This document shows positions 24,931 through 32,379 of a stretch of 34,077 nt of DNA, one piece after another (the stretch's first letter is position 1; every line of letters begins with the position of its first letter). Source of the DNA: Akkermansiaceae bacterium (lineage in GTDB: Bacteria; Verrucomicrobiota; Verrucomicrobiia; Verrucomicrobiales; Akkermansiaceae); NCBI GenBank assembly GCA_903934285.1, contig CAIZNN010000032.1, positions 1 to 34,077 of the forward strand, read 5' to 3'. The notes under the pieces are model-generated. The model was given only the letters and a program-made list of their open reading frames with translations, ran no database searches and was not told the DNA's origin. The position numbers were made by a program, and so were the translations under genes.

Positions 24931-25244
24931 ACCCGATCCCACCCGAAGACCATTGGCAACGCTTCGCCGCCGCCGCACGACAAGGACAACTCAGCGCCCC
25001 GTCGCCAACCGTCGCCGGACCGGCCCCGGCCGGCTTGGTGGCGCGGGTGGTGGCGCGCGCCATGCAGGCGCGGCGGGAGTTTCTCGCCTTGCTATGGGAG
25101 CGCTGGTCGTGGCGGGTGGCACTGGCGGCGGCCGTTGCCGCTGCCGCGGTGGCGCTCGGCGGTTGGGTCATTCGCCACAAACATCAACCCCGGCTTGACG
25201 TGCCGGCCACCATGTTGGAAGTTCCCCCCCTCCAATCCCCATGA
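24927..25244 (+). CDS. Small single-pass membrane protein, candidate anti-sigma factor
   Basis: The 105-residue product has a cytoplasmic-type N-terminal half ('DHWQRFAAAARQGQ', then an Arg-rich segment) and one hydrophobic segment near residues 64-82, with a short tail outside. It starts at a GTG overlapping the sigma gene stop by four bases, and its own stop overlaps the next ATG (ATGA). Position and topology are those of an anti-sigma factor that holds the sigma factor at the membrane. No HXXXCXXC zinc motif of the ZAS class is present. The role is inferred from context only. Confidence 0.7.
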   Translation: MNPIPPEDHWQRFAAAARQGQLSAPSPTVAGPAPAGLVARVVARAMQARREFLALLWERWSWRVALAAAVAAAAVALGGWVIRHKHQPRLDVPATMLEVPPLQSP

Positions 25245-25687
25245 ACCGCACCCTCCAACGTGGCAAAGTGGCTCTCGCCTTGCTCGTGATCTTCGCCAGC
25301 GGCATCGCCGTGGGATGGTACGGGCGCGATGCCCGCAAGGCGCCGCTCGAGCCGGCCGCGCTTGCTAACAACACCGCGGACGCCGCCAGACATTGGACCG
25401 ACCGGGCGATCATCACCCTCAGCCAGGAATTGCAGCTCACGGCAGGCCAAGAGCAGGAAATCCGCCCGCTGCTGCACGAGGCGTCGCGCAAGATGGACCT
25501 CGACCGCGAACGGGCGTTGTTTCAGCTGCACCTGCAAGTGCTCAGAGTTCACGACGAAATGCGCCACCTGCTGCGGCCCGATCAAGTGCCGGCGCTGGAG
25601 CGGATGCGCGCGCGCTTGCAGCAAGACATCAAGCTGCGCTTCGCCCCCTTGCTCAACGACCCCGCGCTGCCGCCTCCCGGCCTCTGA
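25241..25687 (+). CDS. Spy/CpxP-like periplasmic sensor or chaperone
   Basis: The 148-residue product has an N-terminal membrane anchor or signal ('VALALLVIFASGIAVGWYG') followed by a helical region. The segment 'LSQELQLTAGQEQEIRPLLH' and '[20 protein letters not shown]' resembles the LTxxQ-containing helices of the Spy/CpxP/heavy-metal-sensor superfamily. Such proteins sense or buffer misfolded proteins or metals in the periplasm and often pair with sigma/anti-sigma systems. It is translationally coupled to the anti-sigma candidate, so it may act as the sensor input. The LTxxQ match is partial, so the exact family is uncertain. Confidence 0.72.
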   Translation: MNRTLQRGKVALALLVIFASGIAVGWYGRDARKAPLEPAALANNTADAARHWTDRAIITLSQELQLTAGQEQEIRPLLHEASRKMDLDRERALFQLHLQVLRVHDEMRHLLRPDQVPALERMRARLQQDIKLRFAPLLNDPALPPPGL

Positions 25688-25705
25688 TATCTAACATACC
25701 AAGCC

Positions 25706-26431
25706 ATGAACCCCCGTTGGACCTTTCTTGCCGCTTGCCCGTTCGCGCTGGCAATTGCGATGGTGGCTTACCAGCACATCACTCCCGCGGTGACCGGCGC
25801 AACCTCCGAACTCCCCGCGGGCACCGCCGCAACAGCGGACTCGTCCGCTAGGGTTGCGGCCGCCCACAGCGGGCCCAGAACGCAAGCGGCGGCCACGCGT
25901 GAATCCCGCAGCCACGACGAGCCAGCTCTCGACGGGCACACCCGCTCCCTAACCAGAAATGCCGCGGCCGGCAGCCACCCCGATTCCCCCTCGCGCGCCG
26001 AATTGGAAAACCGCGCCCAATGGGTCGAACGCGAATCCAACCGCGAGCTGGCCCGCCTGATTCCTTTGTTAGACCTGGCGCCCGAGCAGCAACAGCGGGT
26101 GTTCCAAGCCCTGGCCCGCACCTCGCAGCACTTTGTGCCCGGCATGCTGGTGGATGGCGCCACCGTGCAGCCGTCCACCGCCACCTCGCAGCAAACCCTC
26201 CTCGCCGAACTCTCCGACGCGCAAATCACCGCCTACCTCGAGGATTCTAACGAACGCAGCGCCTGGTGGTCCGAATATATCACTGGCATCACCTCGCAGT
26301 TGGACAGCGGCACGCCCGCAGTGGGCGGCGCCACCACTATCGTCGCCACCACCCCGCCGGCCGATACCACCCCGCCCGCCGCAACGCCCCCGGCCACCAA
26401 GGACGCCCGCGCCATTACCGAGGGCGAGTGA
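25706..26431 (+). CDS. Exported protein of unknown function in the sigma operon
   Basis: A 241-residue protein with an N-terminal hydrophobic segment ('WTFLAACPFALAIAMVAY'), a low-complexity Ala/Ser/Thr-rich linker to about residue 90, and a compact helical middle ('LENRAQWVERESNRELARLI', 'LLDLAPEQQQRVFQALARTS'). The end is a Pro/Thr/Ala-rich tail. The middle again shows an 'L-x-P-E-Q-Q-Q-x-V' element similar to the LT/SxxQ helices of the preceding protein, so it may be a distant relative. It lies 18 bp after that gene, in the same operon. I do not recognise a named family. Confidence 0.65.
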   Translation: MNPRWTFLAACPFALAIAMVAYQHITPAVTGATSELPAGTAATADSSARVAAAHSGPRTQAAATRESRSHDEPALDGHTRSLTRNAAAGSHPDSPSRAELENRAQWVERESNRELARLIPLLDLAPEQQQRVFQALARTSQHFVPGMLVDGATVQPSTATSQQTLLAELSDAQITAYLEDSNERSAWWSEYITGITSQLDSGTPAVGGATTIVATTPPADTTPPAATPPATKDARAITEGE

Positions 26432-26446
26432 TTTTTCCCGGCGAAT

Positions 26447-26477
26447 TTGTAACCGCCCGGCTTGCGCTGCGTCTCCA
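26447..26477 (+). promoter_or_regulatory. ECF-type promoter before the EF-hand gene
   Basis: TTGTAACC (26447-26454), 15 nt, then CGTCTCCA (26470-26477). Both octamers are identical to those before the sigma gene at 24289-24320. They lie in the 144-bp gap after the sigma operon, about 100 bp before the EF-hand gene ATG. This suggests the EF-hand gene has its own sigma-dependent promoter. Confidence 0.75.
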
Positions 26478-26575
26478 TCCATGTAAGCCACCTGTCCGTG
26501 CCGGCCTCACGCCCCCATCGACGGCCGCCCATCAACTCCACGGACCGGATCAGGTCCACCCCACCCCACCCAATC

Positions 26576-27523
26576 ATGAAACTAACCATCGCGCTGGCTG
26601 CCTGGGCATTCCTTGCCACCGGCATGTCAGTCCACGCTCAATCCGGCCGCACTTTCGGCAACGGCACCCTGCCCGAGTTCCTCAAACCCTACGATACCGA
26701 CAATAGCGGCACCCTCTCCGCCGAAGAACGCGAAGCCGCCCGCAAGGGCCGCGTCGATCGCATGCAGGAGGCCCTCGCCAAATGGGACACCAATGGCGAC
26801 GGCAAACTCTCGCCCACCGAAATCGAAGCCGCCCGCAAGGCCGCACGTGACGAAGTCGATGCCATCCGCAATCAGCGCTTCCTCGACGCCGACACCGATC
26901 TGCTCGACACCCCGGGTTACGGCTATCTGTCGCTGGCAGAATTCACCGCCATGATCCCGCTCCCCCCGGAAGGCGCACCGCCCCTCGACATCACCCGGAT
27001 GTTCGGTTTCCTCGACGCCGACAAGGACGGCCAGATCAGCTTGGCCGAGTTCCTCGCCCCCTGCCCCAAATCCCCGCCCCCGCCGGACATGCCGCCGCTG
27101 AGGGAGATGCTCGCCTTCGTGCAGGTCGATACCAACGCTGACAAAGTCATCAGCCCCGAGGAATTCGCCGTGTTTGTCAAAAGACCCATACCCGGTCTAA
27201 CCGACGACCAGATCGCCGCGATGTTCGCCAAGCTCGATGCCAATACCGACAACGGCATCACCCCGGACGAATGGCCGCTCCAGGACCCGATGCAGCCGCC
27301 AGTAACCACAACCCCGCTGCCGCTGCCGGCGTTTGCCACCGCCAACAAAAATGGCGACGGCTGGGTGGATCCGATGGAATTTGGCATGGCCGCCTGTGCC
27401 AGTCATATCCCGGCACTGCTGGTTCCCGACATGTTCCGCAAGGCTGACGTCAATCGCGACTTCAAGCTCAATGCCACCGAATACGCCTCGATTCCAGCGC
27501 CGACACCTCCGACCACTCCCTGA
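26576..27523 (+). CDS. Exported protein with eight EF-hand-like calcium-binding loops
   Basis: A 315-residue protein with a signal peptide ('MKLTIALAAWAFLATGMSVH', cleavage likely after Ala21). EF-hand loops are visible at 40-51 (DTDNSGTLSAEE), 71-82 (DTNGDGKLSPTE), 147-158 (DADKDGQISLAE), 185-196 (DTNADKVISPEE, central Gly missing), 221-232 (DANTDNGITPDE), 257-268 (NKNGDGWVDPME) and 291-302 (DVNRDFKLNATE). An expanded, probably inactive one lies at 104-122. Such proteins bind Ca2+ in the periplasm or outside the cell. ATG 26576 opens the signal peptide; an in-frame upstream extension lacks support. The promoter twin of the sigma operon lies upstream and a perfect terminator follows. Ligand use beyond calcium is unknown. 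Confidence 0.88.
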   Translation: MKLTIALAAWAFLATGMSVHAQSGRTFGNGTLPEFLKPYDTDNSGTLSAEEREAARKGRVDRMQEALAKWDTNGDGKLSPTEIEAARKAARDEVDAIRNQRFLDADTDLLDTPGYGYLSLAEFTAMIPLPPEGAPPLDITRMFGFLDADKDGQISLAEFLAPCPKSPPPPDMPPLREMLAFVQVDTNADKVISPEEFAVFVKRPIPGLTDDQIAAMFAKLDANTDNGITPDEWPLQDPMQPPVTTTPLPLPAFATANKNGDGWVDPMEFGMAACASHIPALLVPDMFRKADVNRDFKLNATEYASIPAPTPPTTP

Positions 27524-27563
27524 GTGGTTTCGGGCTTGATATGCCCCGAATGCTGCGATATCC

Positions 27564-27594
27564 AAGGCGGCCCGGTCATCCGGGCCGCCTTTTT
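27564..27594 (+). terminator. Rho-independent terminator after the EF-hand gene
   Basis: AAGGCGGCCCGG (27564-27575) pairs perfectly with CCGGGCCGCCTT (27580-27591) across a TCAT loop, followed by TTT. It begins about 40 bp after the stop codon. It closes the sigma/EF-hand region and insulates the next gene. Confidence 0.95.
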
Positions 27595-27624
27595 CGCTAC
27601 CCGCTGCCTACCCAACGCCTGCCT

Positions 27625-29853
27625 ATGCTCAGCCAGCCAGCATGCCTGCCCCGCCTCCTGCGAAGCGCCTGCGCCATTCTTCTAACGCTTTTTGCGGCCG
27701 TCCTAACATGCAAGGCCGGCCTCTTGTACGAGACGGGCTTTGAATCCAGCCTCAGCGAAACTCCGGGCTTCGCGGTCGGGGTGGGAACCACCATCACGCC
27801 CAAACTGGTGGGCACCGGCAACTGGGCGATGGCGGCAAGCCCGGGCCCCGTTGCCCCCGCTACCATTGCCTCCTGGTATCCGTTCGCCGGCATCGACACC
27901 AACCTGGTGGCCGGCATGGGCCAAACCGCCGCGCTCGGCTACCTCGCGTCCACCCCTCCGCCTAACACCACCCAGTTCATCCGCGTCGGCCGCAAGGTCA
28001 CCACCGAACCGGTGGTCGCCGGCAACCTGCCCGTCATCGATTTCTACTGCCAGTTCGGCCTCACCCAATCCACCAACAGCCGCCACGATGATTTCGAATT
28101 GCTCATCTATAACTGGGACGACAAGGTGCTCGGCGGGCTGACCTTCGATCTAGCACAAAACAAGCTGTTTCGCTACGATGCCAATGAATACAACACCGGC
28201 AGCACCGATTCCTCCTATACCGATACCGGCCTGAGCTTGTCCTCGCTCTACGGCACGGTCGTCGAGGTCACCATGCGCGTCAATTACAAGACCAACACCT
28301 GGACGGCCAGCGTCGGCGGCGTGCAAGTGGTCGGCGCCGCCACATTCACAAGGCGTCCGACCACCGGCACCAACCTGGCCGCCCGCACCTTCGGTTCGGT
28401 TCAGGCCCGCTGGTTTATCACCACCGTCGGCTACCCCGGCAACAACTGGATGTTGTTCGATGATTGGAGCATCAGCGCCTCCGCCGAACCAACGCTCCCC
28501 GCCACCGCCAGCGCCGGTTATGCCGCCAATTCCACCGCCATTATCGCCGTGACCGACACCGCCTCGCTCGGCTGGACCGTGGCTAGCAACCAGACCTGGG
28601 TGGTTGTTAGCCCGACCTCCGGCACTGGCACTCGCACCGTCACGGCGACCTGCGCCCTGAATCCGGCGGCGACCCCGCGCAGCGCCGTCATCACGGTCGG
28701 AACCCAAACGTGTTTGCTCACTCAAGCGGCCGCGCCGTTTGCGGTGTGGGCCACCGGCCTAACGGATGGGACCCGGGGCTTTGCCCAGGACGCCGACCAC
28801 GACGGCGTAAGCAACGGCATGGAGTACGCCTTGGGCCGCGATGCCGCCAGCACCTCCGCCAGCAACGGCACCGCGCAACTGCCCGTCACCACCCTTGCCG
28901 GCAGCGGTGCGCTCCGCCACTTGACCCTGACCCTCAGCCTGCCGGACCCCGCACCTGTGGACGTGGTTTACGCCGTTGAGGCCGCCAACAGCCTAACAGG
29001 ACCGTGGACCCCCATCATGGAAAAGACCGGCGCCGGACAGTGGACCGCGCCCGGCAATTCCGCCGCCACCGCGGTGGCTTCTCCCGCTGGCAGCGGACGC
29101 ACCTCATACACCATCACCGACGCGCAAGGCTACCACTTCATGCGCCTGGCTGTGATGGCCACCTCGGTGCCGGCACCACTCACCACGATTCCCGCCACCG
29201 TCGCGGCGCCCCACGCCGCCAATGCCACCGCGACCATCGCGGTGACTTCCGACGCCGACTGGACGGCTTCGAGCGACCAGGCGTGGGCGGTGGTCAGCCC
29301 GGCCTCCGGCAGCGGCAACGCCTCCGTCACCGTCACTTGCGCGGCGAATGCAACCGCCACCCCGCGCAGCGCCACCATCAGCGTCGGCACCCAAACGTGT
29401 CGACTCACCCAGGCGGCCTCGCCATACGCGGTGTGGGCCACCGGCCTAACGGAAGGAGCCCGCGGCTTTGCCCAGGACGCCGATCACGACGGCGTGGGCA
29501 ACGGCATGGAGTACGCCTTGGGCAGGGACGCCGCCAGTGCCGCCGGCAGCAACGGCATCGCCCAACTGCCGGCCATCACGCCTGCCGCCAGCGGCGCCTT
29601 GCAATCCCTAACCATGTCCATCAACCTCCCGGACCCCGCGCCGCCCGACATCGTTTACGACGTTCAGGTGGCCGACTGCCTAACAGGACCGTGGACCGCC
29701 ATCATGAATAAGACCGGCGCCGGGCCCTGGACCGCCGCCGCCAATTCCGGCGCCACTCTAACGTCGTCCCCGGCCGGCAGCGGCCGCGCCACCTACACCA
29801 TCACCGCCGTGCAAGGTCACCACTTCATGCGCCTGGCGGTCGGATCCTTGTAA
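27625..29853 (+). CDS. Large secreted protein with two BACON-like plus C-terminal repeat units
   Basis: The 742-residue product has a signal peptide ('LLRSACAILLTLFAAVLTCKA'-like, about residues 11-31). An N-terminal beta-rich domain to about residue 285 resembles lectin-like LamG folds ('VIDFYCQFGLTQSTNSRHDD', 'NNWMLFDDWSISA'). Then come two tandem units of about 230 residues. Each has a BACON-like beta-sandwich ('WTVASNQTWVVVSPTSGTG', 'TPRSAVITVGTQTCLLTQAA'), a Ca-binding-like 'DADHDGVSNGMEYALGRD' segment and a strand-rich end ('YHFMRLAV'). BACON domains are usually carbohydrate- or mucin-binding modules, so a role in glycan binding at the cell surface is likely but inferred. ATG 27625 was chosen for the signal peptide. 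No PEP-CTERM or LPXTG sorting signal is seen. Confidence 0.78.
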   Translation: MLSQPACLPRLLRSACAILLTLFAAVLTCKAGLLYETGFESSLSETPGFAVGVGTTITPKLVGTGNWAMAASPGPVAPATIASWYPFAGIDTNLVAGMGQTAALGYLASTPPPNTTQFIRVGRKVTTEPVVAGNLPVIDFYCQFGLTQSTNSRHDDFELLIYNWDDKVLGGLTFDLAQNKLFRYDANEYNTGSTDSSYTDTGLSLSSLYGTVVEVTMRVNYKTNTWTASVGGVQVVGAATFTRRPTTGTNLAARTFGSVQARWFITTVGYPGNNWMLFDDWSISASAEPTLPATASAGYAANSTAIIAVTDTASLGWTVASNQTWVVVSPTSGTGTRTVTATCALNPAATPRSAVITVGTQTCLLTQAAAPFAVWATGLTDGTRGFAQDADHDGVSNGMEYALGRDAASTSASNGTAQLPVTTLAGSGALRHLTLTLSLPDPAPVDVVYAVEAANSLTGPWTPIMEKTGAGQWTAPGNSAATAVASPAGSGRTSYTITDAQGYHFMRLAVMATSVPAPLTTIPATVAAPHAANATATIAVTSDADWTASSDQAWAVVSPASGSGNASVTVTCAANATATPRSATISVGTQTCRLTQAASPYAVWATGLTEGARGFAQDADHDGVGNGMEYALGRDAASAAGSNGIAQLPAITPAASGALQSLTMSINLPDPAPPDIVYDVQVADCLTGPWTAIMNKTGAGPWTAAANSGATLTSSPAGSGRATYTITAVQGHHFMRLAVGSL
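28495..29850 (+). repeat. Internal tandem duplication of about 690 bp
   Basis: Unit 1 (28495-29187) and unit 2 (29188-29850) are homologous in DNA and protein. Identical landmarks such as GCGGTGTGGGCCACCGGCCT occur at 28741 and 29428, 687 bp (229 codons) apart. The units differ by small in-frame indels in the BACON part and by many substitutions, so the duplication is not very recent. Confidence 0.88.
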
Positions 29854-29919
29854 ATGCCGAACAATCGATCTGCGGGTTTGCTCCGCCCGGCCCGCAATCG
29901 GCCCGCGCCGTTTGCTAGG

Positions 29920-30069
29920 TTAGATCTCGGCGGGTTTCGCGACCGGGTCGAACCGGTTCGCGAACAGAGCGTAGAGCGTTGGCAGCACGATGAGCGTGAG
30001 CAGGGTGGAGGTGTTGAGTCCGCCCATCACGACCACCGCCAGCGGTTTTTGGATACTCGACGTAATACC
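29920..30069 (-). pseudogene. C-terminal remnant of an RND (CusA/CzcA/AcrB-type) efflux transporter
   Basis: On the minus strand, ending at TAA 29920-29922, the frame reads 'SSIQKPLAVVVMGGLNTST' then 'LLTLIVLPTLYALFANRF'. This is the last transmembrane helix pair of heavy-metal RND pumps, where 'KPLA.VVIGGL..STLLTL.VLP.LY' is strongly conserved. Only about 50 codons remain; everything upstream is replaced by unrelated sequence near 30070. A second block of the same family lies at 30999-31229 on the same strand and in the right order. The gene is therefore broken. Confidence 0.85.
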
Positions 30070-30124
30070 CAGACGGCAGGCGGTTGTTTTTTCCCTGAGA
30101 CCGTTTGACTTCCGGAAATAAGCA

Positions 30125-30397
30125 ATGGACTCTTACCAAGAGAAAGTCTTGGACACCTTGACCATCACCGAGAAAGGACAGGCCCAATTCCCGGCCAGTT
30201 GGCGCAAACAGGCGGGGTTGGTGCACGGTGGGCCGTGCGATGTCCGCATGCTGGATGACGGGCGGCAAAGCCTGCTGATTACCCCGCGTCCTCAAAAACG
30301 GCGGGGCGCAGTGGATTTGCTCGCGCATCTGGAAGGCCAGACCGTCGCATTTCCCAAGGTGAAACGCCACACCATGCCGTTCCAATCACATTCCTAA
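30125..30397 (+). CDS. SpoVT/AbrB-type antitoxin (VapB-like)
   Basis: A 90-residue protein with 'LTITEKGQAQFPASWRKQAG', the swapped-hairpin AbrB fold of VapB/MazE-type antitoxins, here near residues 12-55. The C-terminal tail 'GRQSLLITPRPQKRRGAVDL' precedes a toxin-binding-like end. Directly downstream lies only the C-terminal third of a PIN toxin, so this looks like an orphaned antitoxin. It is inserted between two pieces of the RND pump remnant. It may still autoregulate or have become a solitary regulator. Confidence 0.75.
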   Translation: MDSYQEKVLDTLTITEKGQAQFPASWRKQAGLVHGGPCDVRMLDDGRQSLLITPRPQKRRGAVDLLAHLEGQTVAFPKVKRHTMPFQSHS

Positions 30398-30423
30398 AAT
30401 CCATCCGCCGGACATTACCTTGT

Positions 30424-30543
30424 GAAGACACCTTGCTGGCGGCGCAATGCCTTGCCAAAGGACATACGCTGGTGACGGACAACGCCAACCACTTTGAATT
30501 GCTCCGCCCGCTCGGCTTGGTGGTGGAAAATCCGCTGGCGTAA
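30424..30543 (+). pseudogene. C-terminal remnant of a PIN-domain toxin
   Basis: The frame reads 'EDTLLAAQCLAKGHTLVTDN' followed by 'ANHFELLRPLGLVVENPLA' and a TAA at 30541-30543. This is the end of a VapC-like PIN domain: the '(D/E)xLLAA' acidic helix, 'LVTDN' strand and the usual 'F..L..L.VENP' finish. The N-terminal part with the first aspartate and the glutamate is missing, and the frame has no usable start. It follows the AbrB-type antitoxin, its presumed partner. Confidence 0.8.
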
Positions 30544-30612
30544 ATGGCCTGTAGAGTCGCCGCTCGGTTGGCAGCGGGTGGCAGCATCTTAGTCGCCGGG
30601 GTCGAGTTGCGT

Positions 30613-30998
30613 CATTTCGGTGCGGCGGATTCCGGTGGCAGGTTTTGGATGAACTTCAGACCCCCACGCGCAAATCCCTGGCACTCCACAGCAGTCCTTT
30701 AGCACCGCTGCCGCTGCCCCTCATCGCCCGCGCTCCATCCTTGCGCTTGGCGCTGAATCGCTCCTTCGCCCGTGCAAACGCCTCGTTCACAGTAAGACAT
30801 CCTGCCATTTCTCCGCCTCAAAGCCCACTCCATGATCGCAAAAATACGTCCGCACCAACCCTTCGCGGGCCTTTTCCCCGTACCCTTTCTTCCCGCCGCC
30901 CACCGCTTCACCATAGCTGCTCCCTGAAATTCTCATACATCCGCAGAAACATCCGGAACGCCTCGCATTCCCTCTCCTCAAACACAAACCGCCGATCC
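30613..30998 (+). repeat. 386-bp direct repeat, copy 1 (RAYT-derived)
   Basis: Starts at CATTTCGG and ends at CGCCGATCC. It matches 31994-32379 over all 386 bases without a gap; comparing by eye I count about seven substitutions, mostly C/T changes. On the minus strand it carries pieces of a RAYT transposase with an internal deletion and a frameshift (see 31994-32489). It lies between the PIN toxin remnant and an RND pump remnant. Confidence 0.93.
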
Positions 30999-31229
30999 GG
31001 AAGCGCACGACCACCGCGAAGCGCCGTTGTTCCTCGGTTGCGAGAAGGAATAGCGCAGGCCGGGCAGTTGGCCGAGGTCCTGTTGGATGGCCTCGGCCAA
31101 TTCCGCCTTGTTGCGGCCGCTTCCCCATTGTTGGCGCGGTTTGAGCATGAGGATCATGCCCGCCACGGCCTCGCCCTTGCCGTCGCGCGAGACCGCGCCC
31201 TGCCGCCTCGGTGCCGATGGTGCACGCAT
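30999..31229 (-). pseudogene. Internal remnants of an RND heavy-metal efflux transporter
   Basis: On the minus strand the translation shows 'RRQGAVSRDGKGEAVAGMIL', then 'ELAEAIQQDLGQLPGLRYSF' and 'SQP', then in another frame 'EEQRRFAVVVRF'. Each block is typical of CzcA/CusA-type RND pumps ('GAVTRDGKGEAV.GM', 'LPGV.YSFSQPI', 'RRF.LVVR'), and they appear in the correct order. Hundreds of residues are missing between them. With the C-terminal piece at 29920-30069 they are probably the debris of one pump gene. The last block runs straight into repeat copy 1. Confidence 0.75.
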
Positions 31230-31264
31230 TGAGCGCTACAAGGACCGAGCGTTGGCATCGACGC

Positions 31265-31687
31265 TCAGGCAGGTGTCAGAAACCGTGTAATGAACTTTTC
31301 CAGGGCTATGGGTTGCGGTTTGTATCCGCTGCCGACGAGTCGGGAAAAGTGTTTGTCGCTGGTGATGATATGGTCCGCGTCGGCAATGATTGCGCAGTCC
31401 GCAAACTTGTCATCGTTGAGGTCCGTCGGGATTGTGCGGAAGGAGAACGATGGGGAGACGCGGTGGAGATTTCCCTGTAGCGCACCGACGCGTTCGATCA
31501 AGGCAAGGATTCTCCGCGCCATCGCATGTCCCTTGAGTTGCACGAGCACCTCTTCGTATTCGAGGAGGATCTCGGTGCTCACGGCCCACACGAAGATGCC
31601 ATCGAACCATGCGTCCGCGATAGGCCTGTAACCATGTCCGGTGGCGAACATTCCAGGCAAAACATTGGTATCAACCACCACCGTCAT
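31265..31687 (-). CDS. PIN-domain toxin (PIN_3 / TIGR00305-like)
   Basis: A 140-residue PIN protein. The acidic residues expected for nuclease activity are present: Asp6 in 'VVVDTNVL', Glu43 in 'STEILLEYEEVL', Asp97 in 'KFADCAIIADAD' and Asp111 in 'IITSDKHF'. The start overlaps the upstream small gene by ATGA, as in toxin-antitoxin pairs. The family is annotated as the toxin component of putative toxin-antitoxin systems; the RNA target is unknown. The gene and its partner are bracketed by the two 386-bp direct repeats. Confidence 0.85.
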   Translation of the reverse strand: MTVVVDTNVLPGMFATGHGYRPIADAWFDGIFVWAVSTEILLEYEEVLVQLKGHAMARRILALIERVGALQGNLHRVSPSFSFRTIPTDLNDDKFADCAIIADADHIITSDKHFSRLVGSGYKPQPIALEKFITRFLTPA

Positions 31688-31938
31688 GGTTTGCCCGGAT
31701 TTTGGTAGGGATGGGAGGCTCGAAAACCCCGGATGATCTCCTCCACCTTGTCGATGGTGATCCGTCCTTCGTGCCAGTCGCTGGCCATTTCCCCCCCAAT
31801 GGCATCAAACTCGCGCCTGAGTTCGAGCATGAGCAGTTGCTTGTGAACCGCCGCCAACTCGGTATCGGAGAGTTGGTCGATTTTCTCATGCACCAATGGG
31901 CGCAACTGTTGCAGTGGTGGTGTCATTACAGTGCTCAT
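31684..31938 (-). CDS. Candidate antitoxin paired with the PIN_3 toxin
   Basis: An 84-residue, mostly helical protein ('LRPLVHEKIDQLSDTELAAV', 'HKQLLMLELRREFDAIGGEM') ending in 'DKVEEIIRGFRASHPYQNP'. It precedes the PIN gene and overlaps it by four bases, the normal antitoxin-first order. No ribbon-helix-helix or AbrB fold is obvious, so the DNA-binding mode is unknown. The antitoxin role is inferred from position and size. Confidence 0.7.
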   Translation of the reverse strand: MSTVMTPPLQQLRPLVHEKIDQLSDTELAAVHKQLLMLELRREFDAIGGEMASDWHEGRITIDKVEEIIRGFRASHPYQNPGKP

Positions 31939-31993
31939 GCGGTGAGCTTACCACACCCGAAAATCCCCGGCAACCGGACATTCACGGAAATAC

Positions 31994-32379
31994 CATTTCG
32001 GCGCGGCGGATTCCGGTGGCAGGTTCTGGATGAACTTCAGACCCTCACGCGCAAATCCCTGGCACTCCACAGCAGTCCTTTAGCACCGCTGCCGCTGCCC
32101 CTCATCGCCCGCGCTCCATCCTTGCGCTTGGCGCTGAATCGCTCCCTCGCCCGTGCAAACGCCTCGTTCACAGTAAGACATCCTGCCATTTCTCCGCCTC
32201 AAAGCCCACTCCCTGATCGCAAAAACACGTCCGCACCAACCCTTCGCGGGCCTTTTTCCCGTACCCTTTCTTCCCGCCGCCCACCGCTTCACCATAGCTG
32301 CTCCCTGAAATTCTCATACATCCGCAGAAACATCCGGAACGCCTCGCATTCCCTCTCCTCAAACACAAACCGCCGATCC
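31994..32379 (+). repeat. 386-bp direct repeat, copy 2 (RAYT-derived)
   Basis: The partner of 30613-30998, in the same orientation and ungapped, with about 98% identity by eye. Copy 2 keeps the transposase start that continues to the right (to about 32489), whereas copy 1 is cut exactly at CGCCGATCC. The two copies enclose 995 bp holding an RND remnant and the complete PIN toxin-antitoxin pair. Confidence 0.93.
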
